The position numbers were made by a program, and so were the translations under genes. Shown one piece after another: positions 16,557-25,470 of a stretch of 64,000 nt of DNA (position 1 is the stretch's first letter; every line of letters begins with the position of its first letter). The stretch lies in the NCBI RefSeq assembly GCF_001014975.1, contig NZ_BBXA01000022.1, forward strand, positions 1-64,000, written 5' to 3'. The stretch comes from Novosphingobium sp. MD-1. Lineage in GTDB: Bacteria; Pseudomonadota; Alphaproteobacteria; Sphingomonadales; Sphingomonadaceae. The notes under the pieces were generated by a model. The model was not told the DNA's origin, searched no databases, and worked only from the letters and a program-made list of their open reading frames with translations.

Positions 16557-19133
16557 GTGAGCGAAGTCTACAAAGTTGCGATCATCGGCTCCGGCCCGGC
16601 GGGCATGAGCGCAGCCAGCCGTGCGGCACAGCTCGGGCTGAGCCATGTGCTGCTCGAAAAATCGGGCCATCTCTCCGACACGATCTACAAATACCAGAAG
16701 GGCAAGCACGTGATGGCCACGCCATCGCAGCTGATCCTGCGGTCCGACCAGGAGTTCGACGCCGGCAAGAAGGAGGACATCCTCGACAAGTGGAACCGCC
16801 GCACCGCCGAGCTGGGCGTGAACGTGAAATACAACGCCGATGTTAAGGCGATTCGCGGCACGGGCGAAGCGATCCCCGGCTCGGTGCAGCAGATCGTCTC
16901 CCGCGCGCGGGACGGGTCCACGACCACCGCCGAGCTGCAACGCCATGCCCCGCCCTATGCGATCGAGCTGACCAGCGGCGAGACGGTGCTGGCCGAAAAC
17001 GTGGTGCTGGCGATCGGCACGCAGGGCAATCCCAACCTGCTGCGCTGCCCCGGCGCGGACCTGCCGCACGTGACCTACCAGCTCGACGACCCTTACGCGA
17101 TTCTCGACGAGCACGTCGTGGTGATCGGCACGGGCGACGCGGGGATCGAGAACGCGCGCGGCCTGGTCGAGGATGCGGCGCAGGGCAATGTCGTCACCGT
17201 GCTCAACCGCGCGCCCAAATCGACCAACGTGCGCGAAAGCTTCCCCACCGCCAAGGAGCCGAACGCCAAGGCGCTGGTCGAGGACGACGCGGCAGGCCGG
17301 CTGACGATCCGCTACGAAACCGAGACCAAGGCGGTCGAACCGGGCTGGATCACCCTGTCCACGCGCGATGGCGAGGAAAAGATCCGCTGCGACCGGATCA
17401 TCGCGCGCATCGGTTCGGCGCCGCCGCGCGCCTTCGTCGAAGGCTGCGGCATCGCGTTCGCCAGCGCCGACCGGCTGGCCTTCCCAACGCTTTCGCCGCA
17501 GTTCGAATCGACCGCGCCCGGCATCTTCGTGATCGGCGCGCTGGCGGGCTATCCGCTGATCAAGCACTGCATGAACCAGGGCTATGACGTCATCGAGTTC
17601 ATCAACGGCAACACCACGCTGAAGCCGGCGGACGAACCGCTGCTGGAAGCGCGGTTCCGCGATCTGCCGGGCAACCGGTCGGTCACCGAATGGTTGGAGT
17701 TCCTGCGCACGCGGATCACCATCCTCGAAGGCATGACCACGCTGCAGCTGCGCGAATTCATGCTCGATTCCGATGCCCGCGCCTATCGCAAGGGCGAGGT
17801 GATCTTCGAGAAGAACGATCCGGGGTCCTCGCTGTTCGCGATCGCTTCGGGATCGGTCCACGTCCGCATCGATCCGAACGATCCCTCGCGGGTCGTGCCC
17901 ATTCCCGCAGGCACGATCTTCGGCGAGGTAGGCCTCATTTCCGGCCGTCGGCGCGGCGCGACGATCGTGGCGGCGGAGGATACGATCTGCGTCGAGATCA
18001 GCCGCAACGCCGCTCTCAAGCTGCAAAGCCAGGTGCCGACGGCCCGGCGCGCGATCGAGCGCATTTCCACCGAGCGGCAGATCCTGCAGATGTTCGGATC
18101 GGGGCTGACGCCCGACGATATCCGCGAAGTGGTGGAAACCGCGCGGATCGAACAGGTGCCGGCGGGCAAGCCGATCATCAGCGAGGGCGACGAGGATCGC
18201 GATGTCTTCGTCATCCGCGTGGGATCGATGATCGTGGAGAAGGAAGTCGGCGGCAAGCCGGTGTTCCTGTCCTACCTTCCGGCCGGCTCCTACGTCGGCG
18301 AGATGGCGCTGATCGATGGCGGCCAGCGCACCGCGACGGTGCGCGCGGCGATCAAGTCCGAAGTGATCCGCATCGATGGCGATGCCTTCGCCCGCGTGCT
18401 GGCGGCGAAGCCGACGCTGCTGGAGCGCGCGCGCAAGGACATGGAAGGCCGCCGCAAGACCAACGCCTTCATCGAATCGCGCAAGGACAGCTTCTCGGGC
18501 GTGGTCGACCTCTATTCGGAGCAGGCCAAGTTCCTCGTCAGCCAGGGGCTGGGCGAGGCGACCGACGTGCTGCTGATCGACGAGACGCTGTGCGTGGGCT
18601 GCGACAACTGCGAGAAGGCCTGCGCGGACAGCCACGACGGCCTGTCGCGGCTGGACCGCGAGGCGGGGCGCAGCTTTGCCCACCTGCACGTGCCGACCAG
18701 CTGCCGCCACTGCGAGCACCCGCACTGCATGGCCGATTGCCCGCCCAACGCGATTCAGCGCGGGCCGGACGGCGAAGTCTCGATCAACGATACCTGCATC
18801 GGTTGCGGCAACTGCCAGCGCAATTGCCCCTATGGGGTGATCCGCATGGAGAAGGTGCCGCCGAAGAAGCCTTCGCTGTGGTCGTGGCTGTTCTTCGGCA
18901 GCGGCCCCGGGCCGGGCGAGCCATCGTACAAGTGGTCGAAGAAGCACACCAAGTACACAGGCGATCCGGCGGTGGACGAACTGCTCGACCGCAAGAAGGC
19001 GATCAAGTGCGACATGTGCGCCGGGATCGACGGCGGCCCCAGCTGCGTGCGGGCCTGCCCCACCGGCGCGGCGATCCGCGTCTCGCCCGACGAGTTCCTG
19101 ACCGTCGCCCGGCTCGAGAACGAGGAGGCCTGA
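16557..19133 (+). CDS. Fused FAD/NAD(P) oxidoreductase - two cyclic-nucleotide-binding domains - four-cluster ferredoxin
   Basis: An 858-residue three-part protein. Residues 1-350 are a thioredoxin-reductase/YpdA-like flavoprotein with FAD motif GSGPAG (11-16) and NAD(P) motif GTGDAG (191-196), but no redox CxxC. Residues 392-500 and 515-620 are two CRP/PKA-type cyclic-nucleotide domains, both with intact phosphate-binding cassettes ('FGEVGLISGRRRGATI' at 455-470, 'GEMALIDGGQRTATV' at 581-595). Residues 679-834 hold sixteen cysteines in four groups (679/682/685/689, 716/719/724/728, 747/750/753/757, 818/821/830/834), the DmsB/HybA plan for four [4Fe-4S] clusters. It is expected in the cytoplasm, passing electrons from NAD(P)H to the membrane partner encoded 2 bases downstream. 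GTG start at 16557. Cyclic nucleotide gating is inference. Confidence 0.9.
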   Translation: MSEVYKVAIIGSGPAGMSAASRAAQLGLSHVLLEKSGHLSDTIYKYQKGKHVMATPSQLILRSDQEFDAGKKEDILDKWNRRTAELGVNVKYNADVKAIRGTGEAIPGSVQQIVSRARDGSTTTAELQRHAPPYAIELTSGETVLAENVVLAIGTQGNPNLLRCPGADLPHVTYQLDDPYAILDEHVVVIGTGDAGIENARGLVEDAAQGNVVTVLNRAPKSTNVRESFPTAKEPNAKALVEDDAAGRLTIRYETETKAVEPGWITLSTRDGEEKIRCDRIIARIGSAPPRAFVEGCGIAFASADRLAFPTLSPQFESTAPGIFVIGALAGYPLIKHCMNQGYDVIEFINGNTTLKPADEPLLEARFRDLPGNRSVTEWLEFLRTRITILEGMTTLQLREFMLDSDARAYRKGEVIFEKNDPGSSLFAIASGSVHVRIDPNDPSRVVPIPAGTIFGEVGLISGRRRGATIVAAEDTICVEISRNAALKLQSQVPTARRAIERISTERQILQMFGSGLTPDDIREVVETARIEQVPAGKPIISEGDEDRDVFVIRVGSMIVEKEVGGKPVFLSYLPAGSYVGEMALIDGGQRTATVRAAIKSEVIRIDGDAFARVLAAKPTLLERARKDMEGRRKTNAFIESRKDSFSGVVDLYSEQAKFLVSQGLGEATDVLLIDETLCVGCDNCEKACADSHDGLSRLDREAGRSFAHLHVPTSCRHCEHPHCMADCPPNAIQRGPDGEVSINDTCIGCGNCQRNCPYGVIRMEKVPPKKPSLWSWLFFGSGPGPGEPSYKWSKKHTKYTGDPAVDELLDRKKAIKCDMCAGIDGGPSCVRACPTGAAIRVSPDEFLTVARLENEEA

Positions 19134-19135
19134 CC

Positions 19136-20053
19136 ATGGCAAGCGTTGCCCAGGGGCCGGAAAAGGCCGGCAAGGTTCGCCGTCCGCGCACCAGCCGCGA
19201 CCGGACCAGCACGCACGAAGGCTTCCTGCGTTATCGCAACGGACGGTGGCTCAAGATATCCGCGCTGCTCGCGGTGGTGCTGATCGCGCTCTATGTCTTC
19301 GTGCCGCTGCCGGGGCAGCATTTCGGATCGAGCTGGCTGGGCTACACGCTCGGCACGCTGGGCGCGCTGCTGATCCTGTGGCTGACGCTGCTGGGCGTGC
19401 GCAAGCGCGCGATCACGCCGGGCCGCTGGTCGCTGCGCGCGTGGACCTCGGCGCATGTCTATCTCGGGCTGTGCCTGATCGTGGTGGGCACGCTGCATTC
19501 GGGCTTCCACTTCGGCTGGAACGTGCACACGCTGGCGTGGGCGCTGATGATGCTGGTGATCCTGTCCGGCCTGTTCGGCATCTGGGTCTATGCCACGCTG
19601 CCCAGCGCGCTGTCGGACAACCGCTATGACGAGGAAGGCGCGATCACCGAGAAGCAGATGGTGGAAGCGCTGCGGTCGCTCGACCGGCAGATTCACGATG
19701 CGGCGCAGCCGCTCGATCCGCAGGCGGCGGCGCTGGTCAACAGCAGCCTGGAGGAGAACCCCTTCGCGGGCTCCTTCTGGAACCGCGTGACCGGTCGCTA
19801 CGCGCGCGACGCCACGCGCGCGGCGGCAGCGGAACTGCGCCGGATGCGGGCCTACCGCGCACGTACCGCCGATGATCCGCTGGACAAGGTGGACGCGCTG
19901 CTTACGCGCAAGGAGGCCATGCTGGGGCGGCTGCGCAAGCACTTGCGCCTCAAGACCTGGCTGCAGGCCTGGCTCTACGTCCACGTTCCCGTCACCTTCG
20001 CGCTGCTCGCCGCGCTTTCCGCGCATATCGTCAGCGTCTTCTTCTACTGGTGA
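19136..20053 (+). CDS. Multi-pass membrane protein, probable cytochrome b-like electron carrier
   Basis: A 305-residue protein with about five membrane segments (near 40-57, 66-87, 104-120, 132-154, 275-300) and a helical, charged cytoplasmic loop at 155-272. Histidines cluster in or near the helices (His107, 121, 125, 131, 283, 297), as in di-haem cytochrome b subunits, so haem binding is plausible though not proved. The ATG at 19136 has GGAGG in front and lies 2 bases after the flavoprotein stop; its own stop overlaps the next gene's GTG. It probably joins the cytoplasmic Fe-S protein to the periplasmic multihaem protein. Confidence 0.8.
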   Translation: MASVAQGPEKAGKVRRPRTSRDRTSTHEGFLRYRNGRWLKISALLAVVLIALYVFVPLPGQHFGSSWLGYTLGTLGALLILWLTLLGVRKRAITPGRWSLRAWTSAHVYLGLCLIVVGTLHSGFHFGWNVHTLAWALMMLVILSGLFGIWVYATLPSALSDNRYDEEGAITEKQMVEALRSLDRQIHDAAQPLDPQAAALVNSSLEENPFAGSFWNRVTGRYARDATRAAAAELRRMRAYRARTADDPLDKVDALLTRKEAMLGRLRKHLRLKTWLQAWLYVHVPVTFALLAALSAHIVSVFFYW

Positions 20054-21960
20054 GCGCCTCCATGAGCTTCCTGATCCGCCAGATCGCGCTCAAGTCCAGC
20101 GGCGAGGAGATCGTTCGCGGCTCCCGCGTGGACGGCGATGAACTGACCATCGGCCGCGACGCGGCCTGCGGCATCCACTTGCCGGACCTCGCCGTCGATC
20201 CGCGCCATGCCCGGGTCACGCGGATCGATGACCAGCGGCTGCTGATCGAATCGATTGGCGACCAGCCGTTCGACGTCAACGGCCGCAGCGTCAACCGGCG
20301 GGAACTGGACATCGCCACCGGCGCCGAACTGGGCTTCGGCGGCCATCGCATCCAGCTTTCGCGCGACGCGGACACCGGATTACCGGTCTTTTCGGTGCGG
20401 CGGGTGGAAGCGGTTTCGGAATCGGCCGAGGATGTCGATCTCGGCAGTGCCTACACGCTGAAAGGTCTGCTGCCGGGCAAGCGGATGTCGGCCTGGAGCT
20501 TTGCCATCCTGATCCTGGTGGCGTTCCTGGCCTTTCCGATCTGGAGCTATGCCACGTACAAGCCGCTGGCGCTGCACAAGGACGATCGCCGCCCCGCGGG
20601 CTTCCACGCCGACAAGGCCTGGTCTTCCGGCCATCTCAGCCTGGCGCACAAGAATCTCGAGAACGATTGCCAGGCCTGCCACGTCAAGGCGTTCGTGGCG
20701 GTGCGCGACAATGCCTGCCTCACCTGCCACACGCAGGATGCGCACCAGCATATCCCCGACGCGGCGCGGCTGGTGCGCGCGCGCGGCGAACCGCACGGCT
20801 TCGCCGCCTTCCAGCGCGCGGTGGCGACCGCTTTCAACCGTCCCGCCGGCCGTTGTGTGGATTGTCACACCGAACACGAGGGGGCCGGTGCTATGCCGGC
20901 CACCCGGCAGCAGTTCTGTACCGACTGCCATGATGGGCTGAAGACGCGCTTGACCGACACGAAGATCGCCGATGCCGCCGATTTCGGAACGGCGCACCCG
21001 CAGTTCAGGCCGACGGTGATCGTCGGCATGAACGGTGCGAAGCCGCTGCTGCAGCGCGCGGTGTGGAGCCCGGCCCTGCGCGAGCCGAACGGTCTCAAGT
21101 TCACGCACGCCCAGCATCTGTCGAAGGTCAACGGCGTGGCGCAGATGGTGCGCCGCCGCCCCGGCCGCTTCGCTAGCGGCGAGGCGCTGGGCTGCCAGGA
21201 TTGCCACAAGACCGATTCGGGCGGCGCGCGGTTCAAGCCGGTGGTGATGGAAGAAGCCTGCCAGAGCTGCCATTCGCTGAACTTCGACGAAGTGGGCGGC
21301 ACGTTCCGGTCGCTGCGCCATGGCGAACCGGCGATGGTGGTGGCGGACCTGCGCGCGTTCTATCGCGGCACCGCGCCCGCGCGGCCGGCGAACCTTTCGG
21401 GCCTTGCCCGGCGGGTGCCCGGCGATGCGGCGCTGCGCGCCAGCGCGGCGGACTATGCCCGCGCGGTGCGGTTCTATCCCACCCGCGCCGACCAGGCGAT
21501 CGCGCAGGTCTTCTCCAAGGGCGGCATGTGCTTTGACTGCCATACCGTGACGCGCGGTGGCACGGCGGCCACCGACGGCTTCGCGATCCAGCCGGTGGCC
21601 CAGAACGGGCGCTACTACAACACCGGCTGGTTCGATCACAAGGATCACCGCAAGACCGATTGCGTCGCGTGCCACACCCGCGCACCGCAATCGAACGACG
21701 CTTCGGACCTGCTCGTTCCCGGCATGGACGGCCCGGGCGGCTGCCGCAGCTGCCATGTGGGCGAGGGGGGAACGCACCTGGCCTCGGTCAAGGTCAAGGA
21801 CCCGGTCGATTCCGGCTGCGCGATGTGCCATTCCTATCACATGGATAGCGGGGCTCCGTGGCAGCCGAAGGGCCGACGGGACAGGAAGCGTCAGCAGGAT
21901 CCGATTCACACCGCCGTGGCCGACCGGCCCCGGCAGTGGGGGCCGGCATCCCTGAAGTAA
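20050..21960 (+). CDS. FHA domain - membrane helix - decahaem cytochrome c fusion
   Basis: A 636-residue protein. Residues 8-110 form a forkhead-associated domain with 'TIGRDAAC' (33-40), 'DPRHARV' (50-56) and 'VNGRSV' (76-81), the Gly-Arg, His and Asn-Gly positions of phosphothreonine binders. A single membrane helix spans about 148-168. The rest carries ten CxxCH motifs, at Cys207, 223, 269, 290, 382, 404, 494, 538, 565 and 590. By the positive-inside rule the FHA part is cytoplasmic and the haem part periplasmic. GTG at 20050 overlaps the previous stop (GTGA); ATG 20062 is the alternative. I know of no characterised protein with this architecture. Confidence 0.9.
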   Translation: MSASMSFLIRQIALKSSGEEIVRGSRVDGDELTIGRDAACGIHLPDLAVDPRHARVTRIDDQRLLIESIGDQPFDVNGRSVNRRELDIATGAELGFGGHRIQLSRDADTGLPVFSVRRVEAVSESAEDVDLGSAYTLKGLLPGKRMSAWSFAILILVAFLAFPIWSYATYKPLALHKDDRRPAGFHADKAWSSGHLSLAHKNLENDCQACHVKAFVAVRDNACLTCHTQDAHQHIPDAARLVRARGEPHGFAAFQRAVATAFNRPAGRCVDCHTEHEGAGAMPATRQQFCTDCHDGLKTRLTDTKIADAADFGTAHPQFRPTVIVGMNGAKPLLQRAVWSPALREPNGLKFTHAQHLSKVNGVAQMVRRRPGRFASGEALGCQDCHKTDSGGARFKPVVMEEACQSCHSLNFDEVGGTFRSLRHGEPAMVVADLRAFYRGTAPARPANLSGLARRVPGDAALRASAADYARAVRFYPTRADQAIAQVFSKGGMCFDCHTVTRGGTAATDGFAIQPVAQNGRYYNTGWFDHKDHRKTDCVACHTRAPQSNDASDLLVPGMDGPGGCRSCHVGEGGTHLASVKVKDPVDSGCAMCHSYHMDSGAPWQPKGRRDRKRQQDPIHTAVADRPRQWGPASLK

Positions 21961-21984
21961 GCGGGCTTGGGGGGGCGCGGGGCG

Positions 21985-22869
21985 ATGCTGATCGCACAGA
22001 TCACGGACATTCACCTGGGGTTCGAGCCGGACACGCCGGACGAATTCAACCGGCTGCGGCTGGACCGCACGGTCCAGGCCTTGCTGGAAATGGACCCGCG
22101 GCCCGATCTGCTGCTGGCCACCGGGGATCTGGTCGATCGTGGCGACCGGGAAAGCTACGAACGGCTGCGCGAGGCGTTGTCCGGGCTGCCGTTTCCCGTC
22201 CACTTCGCGCTGGGCAACCATGACGAACGCGCGACGTTTCGCGAGGTCTTTCCCCAAGCGCCGTTTGCCGGGGATTACCTGCAATACGTGATCGACAGCC
22301 CGGCGCTGCGGCTGATCGTGCTCGATACGCTGGAAGAAGGGCGGCACGGCGGCGCGTTCTGCGAAGAGCGCGCGGCATGGCTTGCCGCGCGGCTGGACGA
22401 GGACACGGTCAAGCCCACGTTGATCGTCCAGCACCATCCCCCGATCGAGGCCGGCATTCCGTGGATGAACACCGACGCCGCCGAACCCTGGGTGGAGCGG
22501 CTGGCGACCTGCCTGCGCGGGCGCGACAACGTGACAGGGCTGGTCTGTGGCCACATCCATCGCGCCAGCGCGACGCGGTGGGAGCATGTGATCGTGGCCA
22601 CCTGCCCGTCCACCGCGCCGCAGGTCGCGCTCGACTTGCGGCCGATCGATCCCGACGTGCCCGACCAGCGCAACCTGATCGTCGCCGATCCGCCGGCCTA
22701 TGCGCTGCACTGGTGGAACGGGCGCGAACTGGTGACGCACTGGGATACGGCCGAGGACCGGCTGGTGCTGGCGCGCTATGACGCCGATCTCCAGCAGATG
22801 ATCCAGCACATGCTGGCCGAGCGCCCCGACGCCGGATTGGCGGGAGCGGGGATGGCAGCGGCGGAATAG
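21985..22869 (+). CDS. cpdA: CpdA-like cyclic nucleotide phosphodiesterase
   Basis: A 294-residue calcineurin-type metallophosphoesterase of the class III cAMP phosphodiesterase group. Metal ligands are visible as 'DIHLG' (Asp8, His10), 'GDLVDRG' (Asp48), 'GNHDE' (Asn78, His79), 'QHHPP' and 'GHIHR'. Hydrolysis of 3',5'-cAMP is the known activity of CpdA; substrate here is inferred. It follows the FHA-cytochrome gene by 24 bases on the same strand. Its position next to a protein with two cyclic-nucleotide domains gives a plausible functional tie. It converges on rpoN with 4 bases between. Confidence 0.85.
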   Translation: MLIAQITDIHLGFEPDTPDEFNRLRLDRTVQALLEMDPRPDLLLATGDLVDRGDRESYERLREALSGLPFPVHFALGNHDERATFREVFPQAPFAGDYLQYVIDSPALRLIVLDTLEEGRHGGAFCEERAAWLAARLDEDTVKPTLIVQHHPPIEAGIPWMNTDAAEPWVERLATCLRGRDNVTGLVCGHIHRASATRWEHVIVATCPSTAPQVALDLRPIDPDVPDQRNLIVADPPAYALHWWNGRELVTHWDTAEDRLVLARYDADLQQMIQHMLAERPDAGLAGAGMAAAE

Positions 22870-22873
22870 CCGC

Positions 22874-24385
22874 TCAGCGCACCCCGGCGAGCGCCTTCTG
22901 ACGGCGGCGCTGCACCGAACTGCCCAGCCCGATCGCCTCGCGATACTTGGCGACCGTGCGGCGGGCGAGATCGAAGCCACGCTGCTTCAGCAGATCGACC
23001 AGCGCATCGTCGGACAGGATCGCCTTGGGATCCTCGGCGTCGATCAGTTGCCGGATCGCCGCCTTCACCGCCTCGGCTGATACCGCGCCTTCGCCGTCGG
23101 CCGACGCCACGCCCGAAGTGAAGAAGTACTTCAGCTCGAACGTGCCGCGATCGCAGTGCAGGTACTTGTTCGAGGTCACGCGGCTGACGGTCGATTCGTG
23201 CATCGCGATGGCTTCCGCCACCGCGCGCAGCGTCAGCGGGCGCAGGTGCGAGACGCCGTGGCGGAAAAACCCGTCCTGCTGCTTCACGATCTCGGCCGCC
23301 ACTTTCAGGATCGTCTTCTGCCGCTGGTCCAGCGCTTTCAGCAGCCAGTTGGCGTCGGCCAGCTTTTCCCCCAGCCAGCCGCGCGCTTCCTTGCTGACGC
23401 AGGCGCCGCGCATTTCCACGTAATAGCTGCGGTTGACGATCAGCCGCGGCAGCGTGGCCTGGTTGAGCGCGATGTCCCAATCGACCGAGCCGTCCTTGCG
23501 TGGCACCGCGCGGATCAGGATGTCCGGCACCACGGCTTCCGCACCGCCGCCGCCGAAGCGCAGGCCGGGCTTGGGATCATAGCCGCGCAGCTCGGCCAGC
23601 ATGTCGGCGAAGTCCTCGTCGTCCACGCCGCACATGCGCTTGATCCGGGAAAACTCCCCGCGCGCGACAAGGTCGAGGTTGTCGATCAGCCGCGCCATGC
23701 AGGGATCGTAGCGATCGGCCTCGCGCGCCTGCAGCGCCAGGCATTCGGCCAGCGACCGCGCGCCGACGCCCGTGGGATCGAGCGATTGCACCAGCGCCAG
23801 CGCCGCTTCCGCCGTGGCGGGGGGCACGCCGAGGTCGGCGGCGGCTTCGGCCAGGGTGATGGTGAGGTAGCCGGCCTCGTCGATCTGGTCGATCAGCCAG
23901 CGCGCGACGAACAGGAGCTGCGCGTCGGACGTCGCCGCGCCGATCTGGGCATGGAGGTGCTGCGCCAGCGTCTCGTCGAAATCGCCGCGTTCGTCGATGC
24001 CGGGGCCTTCGCCGCCCGCCGCCGCGCCGGCCGCCCCGCTTCCCGAGCCGTAATCCGGGAGATCGCCGGTATCGCGGTCCCGATCGAGCGCGGTGACGTC
24101 GATGTCCAGCGGGCGATCCTCTTCCACCCGGCCCTCGCTGACGAGCTGGTCGACCGGGGAGGTTTCAAGCTGGGTACGCCGGGCTTCCTCGGGCAGACCG
24201 TCCAAGGGATCGGGCGGCGCGGCCGCTTCGCCGATCTCGAGCAGGGGGTTGGCGTCCAGCGCCTCGCCGATGAAGGTTTCCACTTCGAGATTGGACAGCG
24301 CCAGCAGCTTGATCGCCTGCTGGAGCTGCGGCGTCATCACCAGCGACTGGGTTTGCCGTATGTCGAGGCGCGGACCCAGCGCCAT
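22874..24385 (-). CDS. rpoN: RNA polymerase sigma-54 factor
   Basis: A 503-residue sigma-54. The N-terminal activator-contact region is glutamine-rich ('RQTQSLVMTPQLQQAIKLLALSN'), followed by the acidic linker, the core-binding region, and the C-terminal RpoN box 'ARRTVAKYRE' preceded by the helix-turn-helix 'ESTVSRVTSNKYL'. It directs transcription from -24/-12 promoters with enhancer-binding activators. It begins 27 bases after the lptB stop, and rpoN following lptB is the common order in proteobacteria. Confidence 0.97.
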   Translation of the reverse strand: MALGPRLDIRQTQSLVMTPQLQQAIKLLALSNLEVETFIGEALDANPLLEIGEAAAPPDPLDGLPEEARRTQLETSPVDQLVSEGRVEEDRPLDIDVTALDRDRDTGDLPDYGSGSGAAGAAAGGEGPGIDERGDFDETLAQHLHAQIGAATSDAQLLFVARWLIDQIDEAGYLTITLAEAAADLGVPPATAEAALALVQSLDPTGVGARSLAECLALQAREADRYDPCMARLIDNLDLVARGEFSRIKRMCGVDDEDFADMLAELRGYDPKPGLRFGGGGAEAVVPDILIRAVPRKDGSVDWDIALNQATLPRLIVNRSYYVEMRGACVSKEARGWLGEKLADANWLLKALDQRQKTILKVAAEIVKQQDGFFRHGVSHLRPLTLRAVAEAIAMHESTVSRVTSNKYLHCDRGTFELKYFFTSGVASADGEGAVSAEAVKAAIRQLIDAEDPKAILSDDALVDLLKQRGFDLARRTVAKYREAIGLGSSVQRRRQKALAGVR

Positions 24386-24411
24386 CGTTCAGTGTTCCCC
24401 CGCCCCGCGCA

Positions 24412-25224
24412 TCAGAGCGTGAAGCCCTCGCCCAGATAGAGGCGGCGCACGTTGGGATCGGCCACCAGCGCTTCGGGGCTGCCCGCGAACAGCACCTGCC
24501 CGCCATAGATGATGCAGGCGCGGTCCACGATGTCGAGCGTTTCGCGGACATTGTGGTCGGTGATGAGCACGCCGATGCCGCGCCGCTTGAGGTCCTTGAC
24601 CAGATGGCGGATGTCGCTGATCGACAGCGGATCGATCCCGGCGAAGGGTTCGTCGAGCAGGATGATCGAGGGCTTGGCGGCCAGCGCGCGGGCGATTTCG
24701 CACCGGCGCCGTTCACCGCCCGAAAGCGCCATGGCCGGGCTGGTGCGCAGCCGCGTGAGGCCGAATTCGTCCAGCAGGCGATCGAGTTCGGCCATGCGTG
24801 TGGCCTTGTCCGGTTCGATCAGTTCCAGCACGGTGGCGATGTTCTGTTCCACCGTCATGCCCCGGAAGATCGAGGTTTCCTGCGGCAGATAGCCCAGGCC
24901 CAGGATCGCGCGGCGGTACATCGGCAGGCGGGTGATATCCACGCCATCCAGCAGGATGCGGCCCGAATCCGGGCGGACCAGCCCCATGATCGAATAGAAG
25001 CACGTGGTCTTGCCCGCGCCGTTCGGCCCGAGCAGACCCAGCACTTCGCCCTTGCCAACGGACAGCGATATATCGGTCAGGACCGCGCGCTTGTCGTAGC
25101 TCTTGGCGATCGACACCACTTCCAGTCCGCCCTGCGGCAAGGGAGGCGAGGTGTCGTTCGATCCTGGGGCCGATCCCGGCGTATGCCCGCTGTCCGCGGG
25201 CGTGGTGTCGGCAAGGGCTGTCAT
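24412..25224 (-). CDS. lptB: LPS export ABC transporter ATP-binding protein
   Basis: A 270-residue ATPase driving lipopolysaccharide transport with LptFG. Walker A is 'GPNGAGKTT' (66-74), the signature 'LSGGERRR', and Walker B 'SIILLDEPFAGIDPLS', all in LptB-typical wording. Residues 1-33 are an extra disordered N-terminus including 'TSPPLPQGG', which may itself come from a short repeat. ATG 25224 was chosen over longer frames because no homology lies upstream. lptA and lptC are not adjacent; the upstream neighbour is divergent. Confidence 0.95.
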   Translation of the reverse strand: MTALADTTPADSGHTPGSAPGSNDTSPPLPQGGLEVVSIAKSYDKRAVLTDISLSVGKGEVLGLLGPNGAGKTTCFYSIMGLVRPDSGRILLDGVDITRLPMYRRAILGLGYLPQETSIFRGMTVEQNIATVLELIEPDKATRMAELDRLLDEFGLTRLRTSPAMALSGGERRRCEIARALAAKPSIILLDEPFAGIDPLSISDIRHLVKDLKRRGIGVLITDHNVRETLDIVDRACIIYGGQVLFAGSPEALVADPNVRRLYLGEGFTL

Positions 25225-25470
25225 CTGTATGCGGTTCCGCCTGAACTGTTTACGGTTCTGCCGTTTCCGGTCGCTGACCCGCCATAGCCGGGTCTGGCGC
25301 GCGATCAAACCCCTCGCGCGCAACTTGGGGGAGCTTCCGGCATAACTGGCAGGATTTGTGCATGGTCGCCGCTTCCGGCGGTATGCCCTGCGCGATAAAT
25401 GCCCGTTTGGCCTTGAAACACGCAGGATTGCGTGATCTATTCCCGGAAACGGACCTAGAAGGAAGGATGT

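Noticed and set aside
16353..19142. A 929-codon open frame antisense to the flavin/cNMP/Fe-S gene
   Set aside because: Long antisense frames are normal in GC-rich genes. Its translation is low-complexity Arg/Ala/His text without domains, while the plus strand encodes a clear protein.
20380..22980. An 866-codon open frame antisense to the FHA-cytochrome and cpdA genes
   Set aside because: It crosses two real genes and has shadow-type composition.
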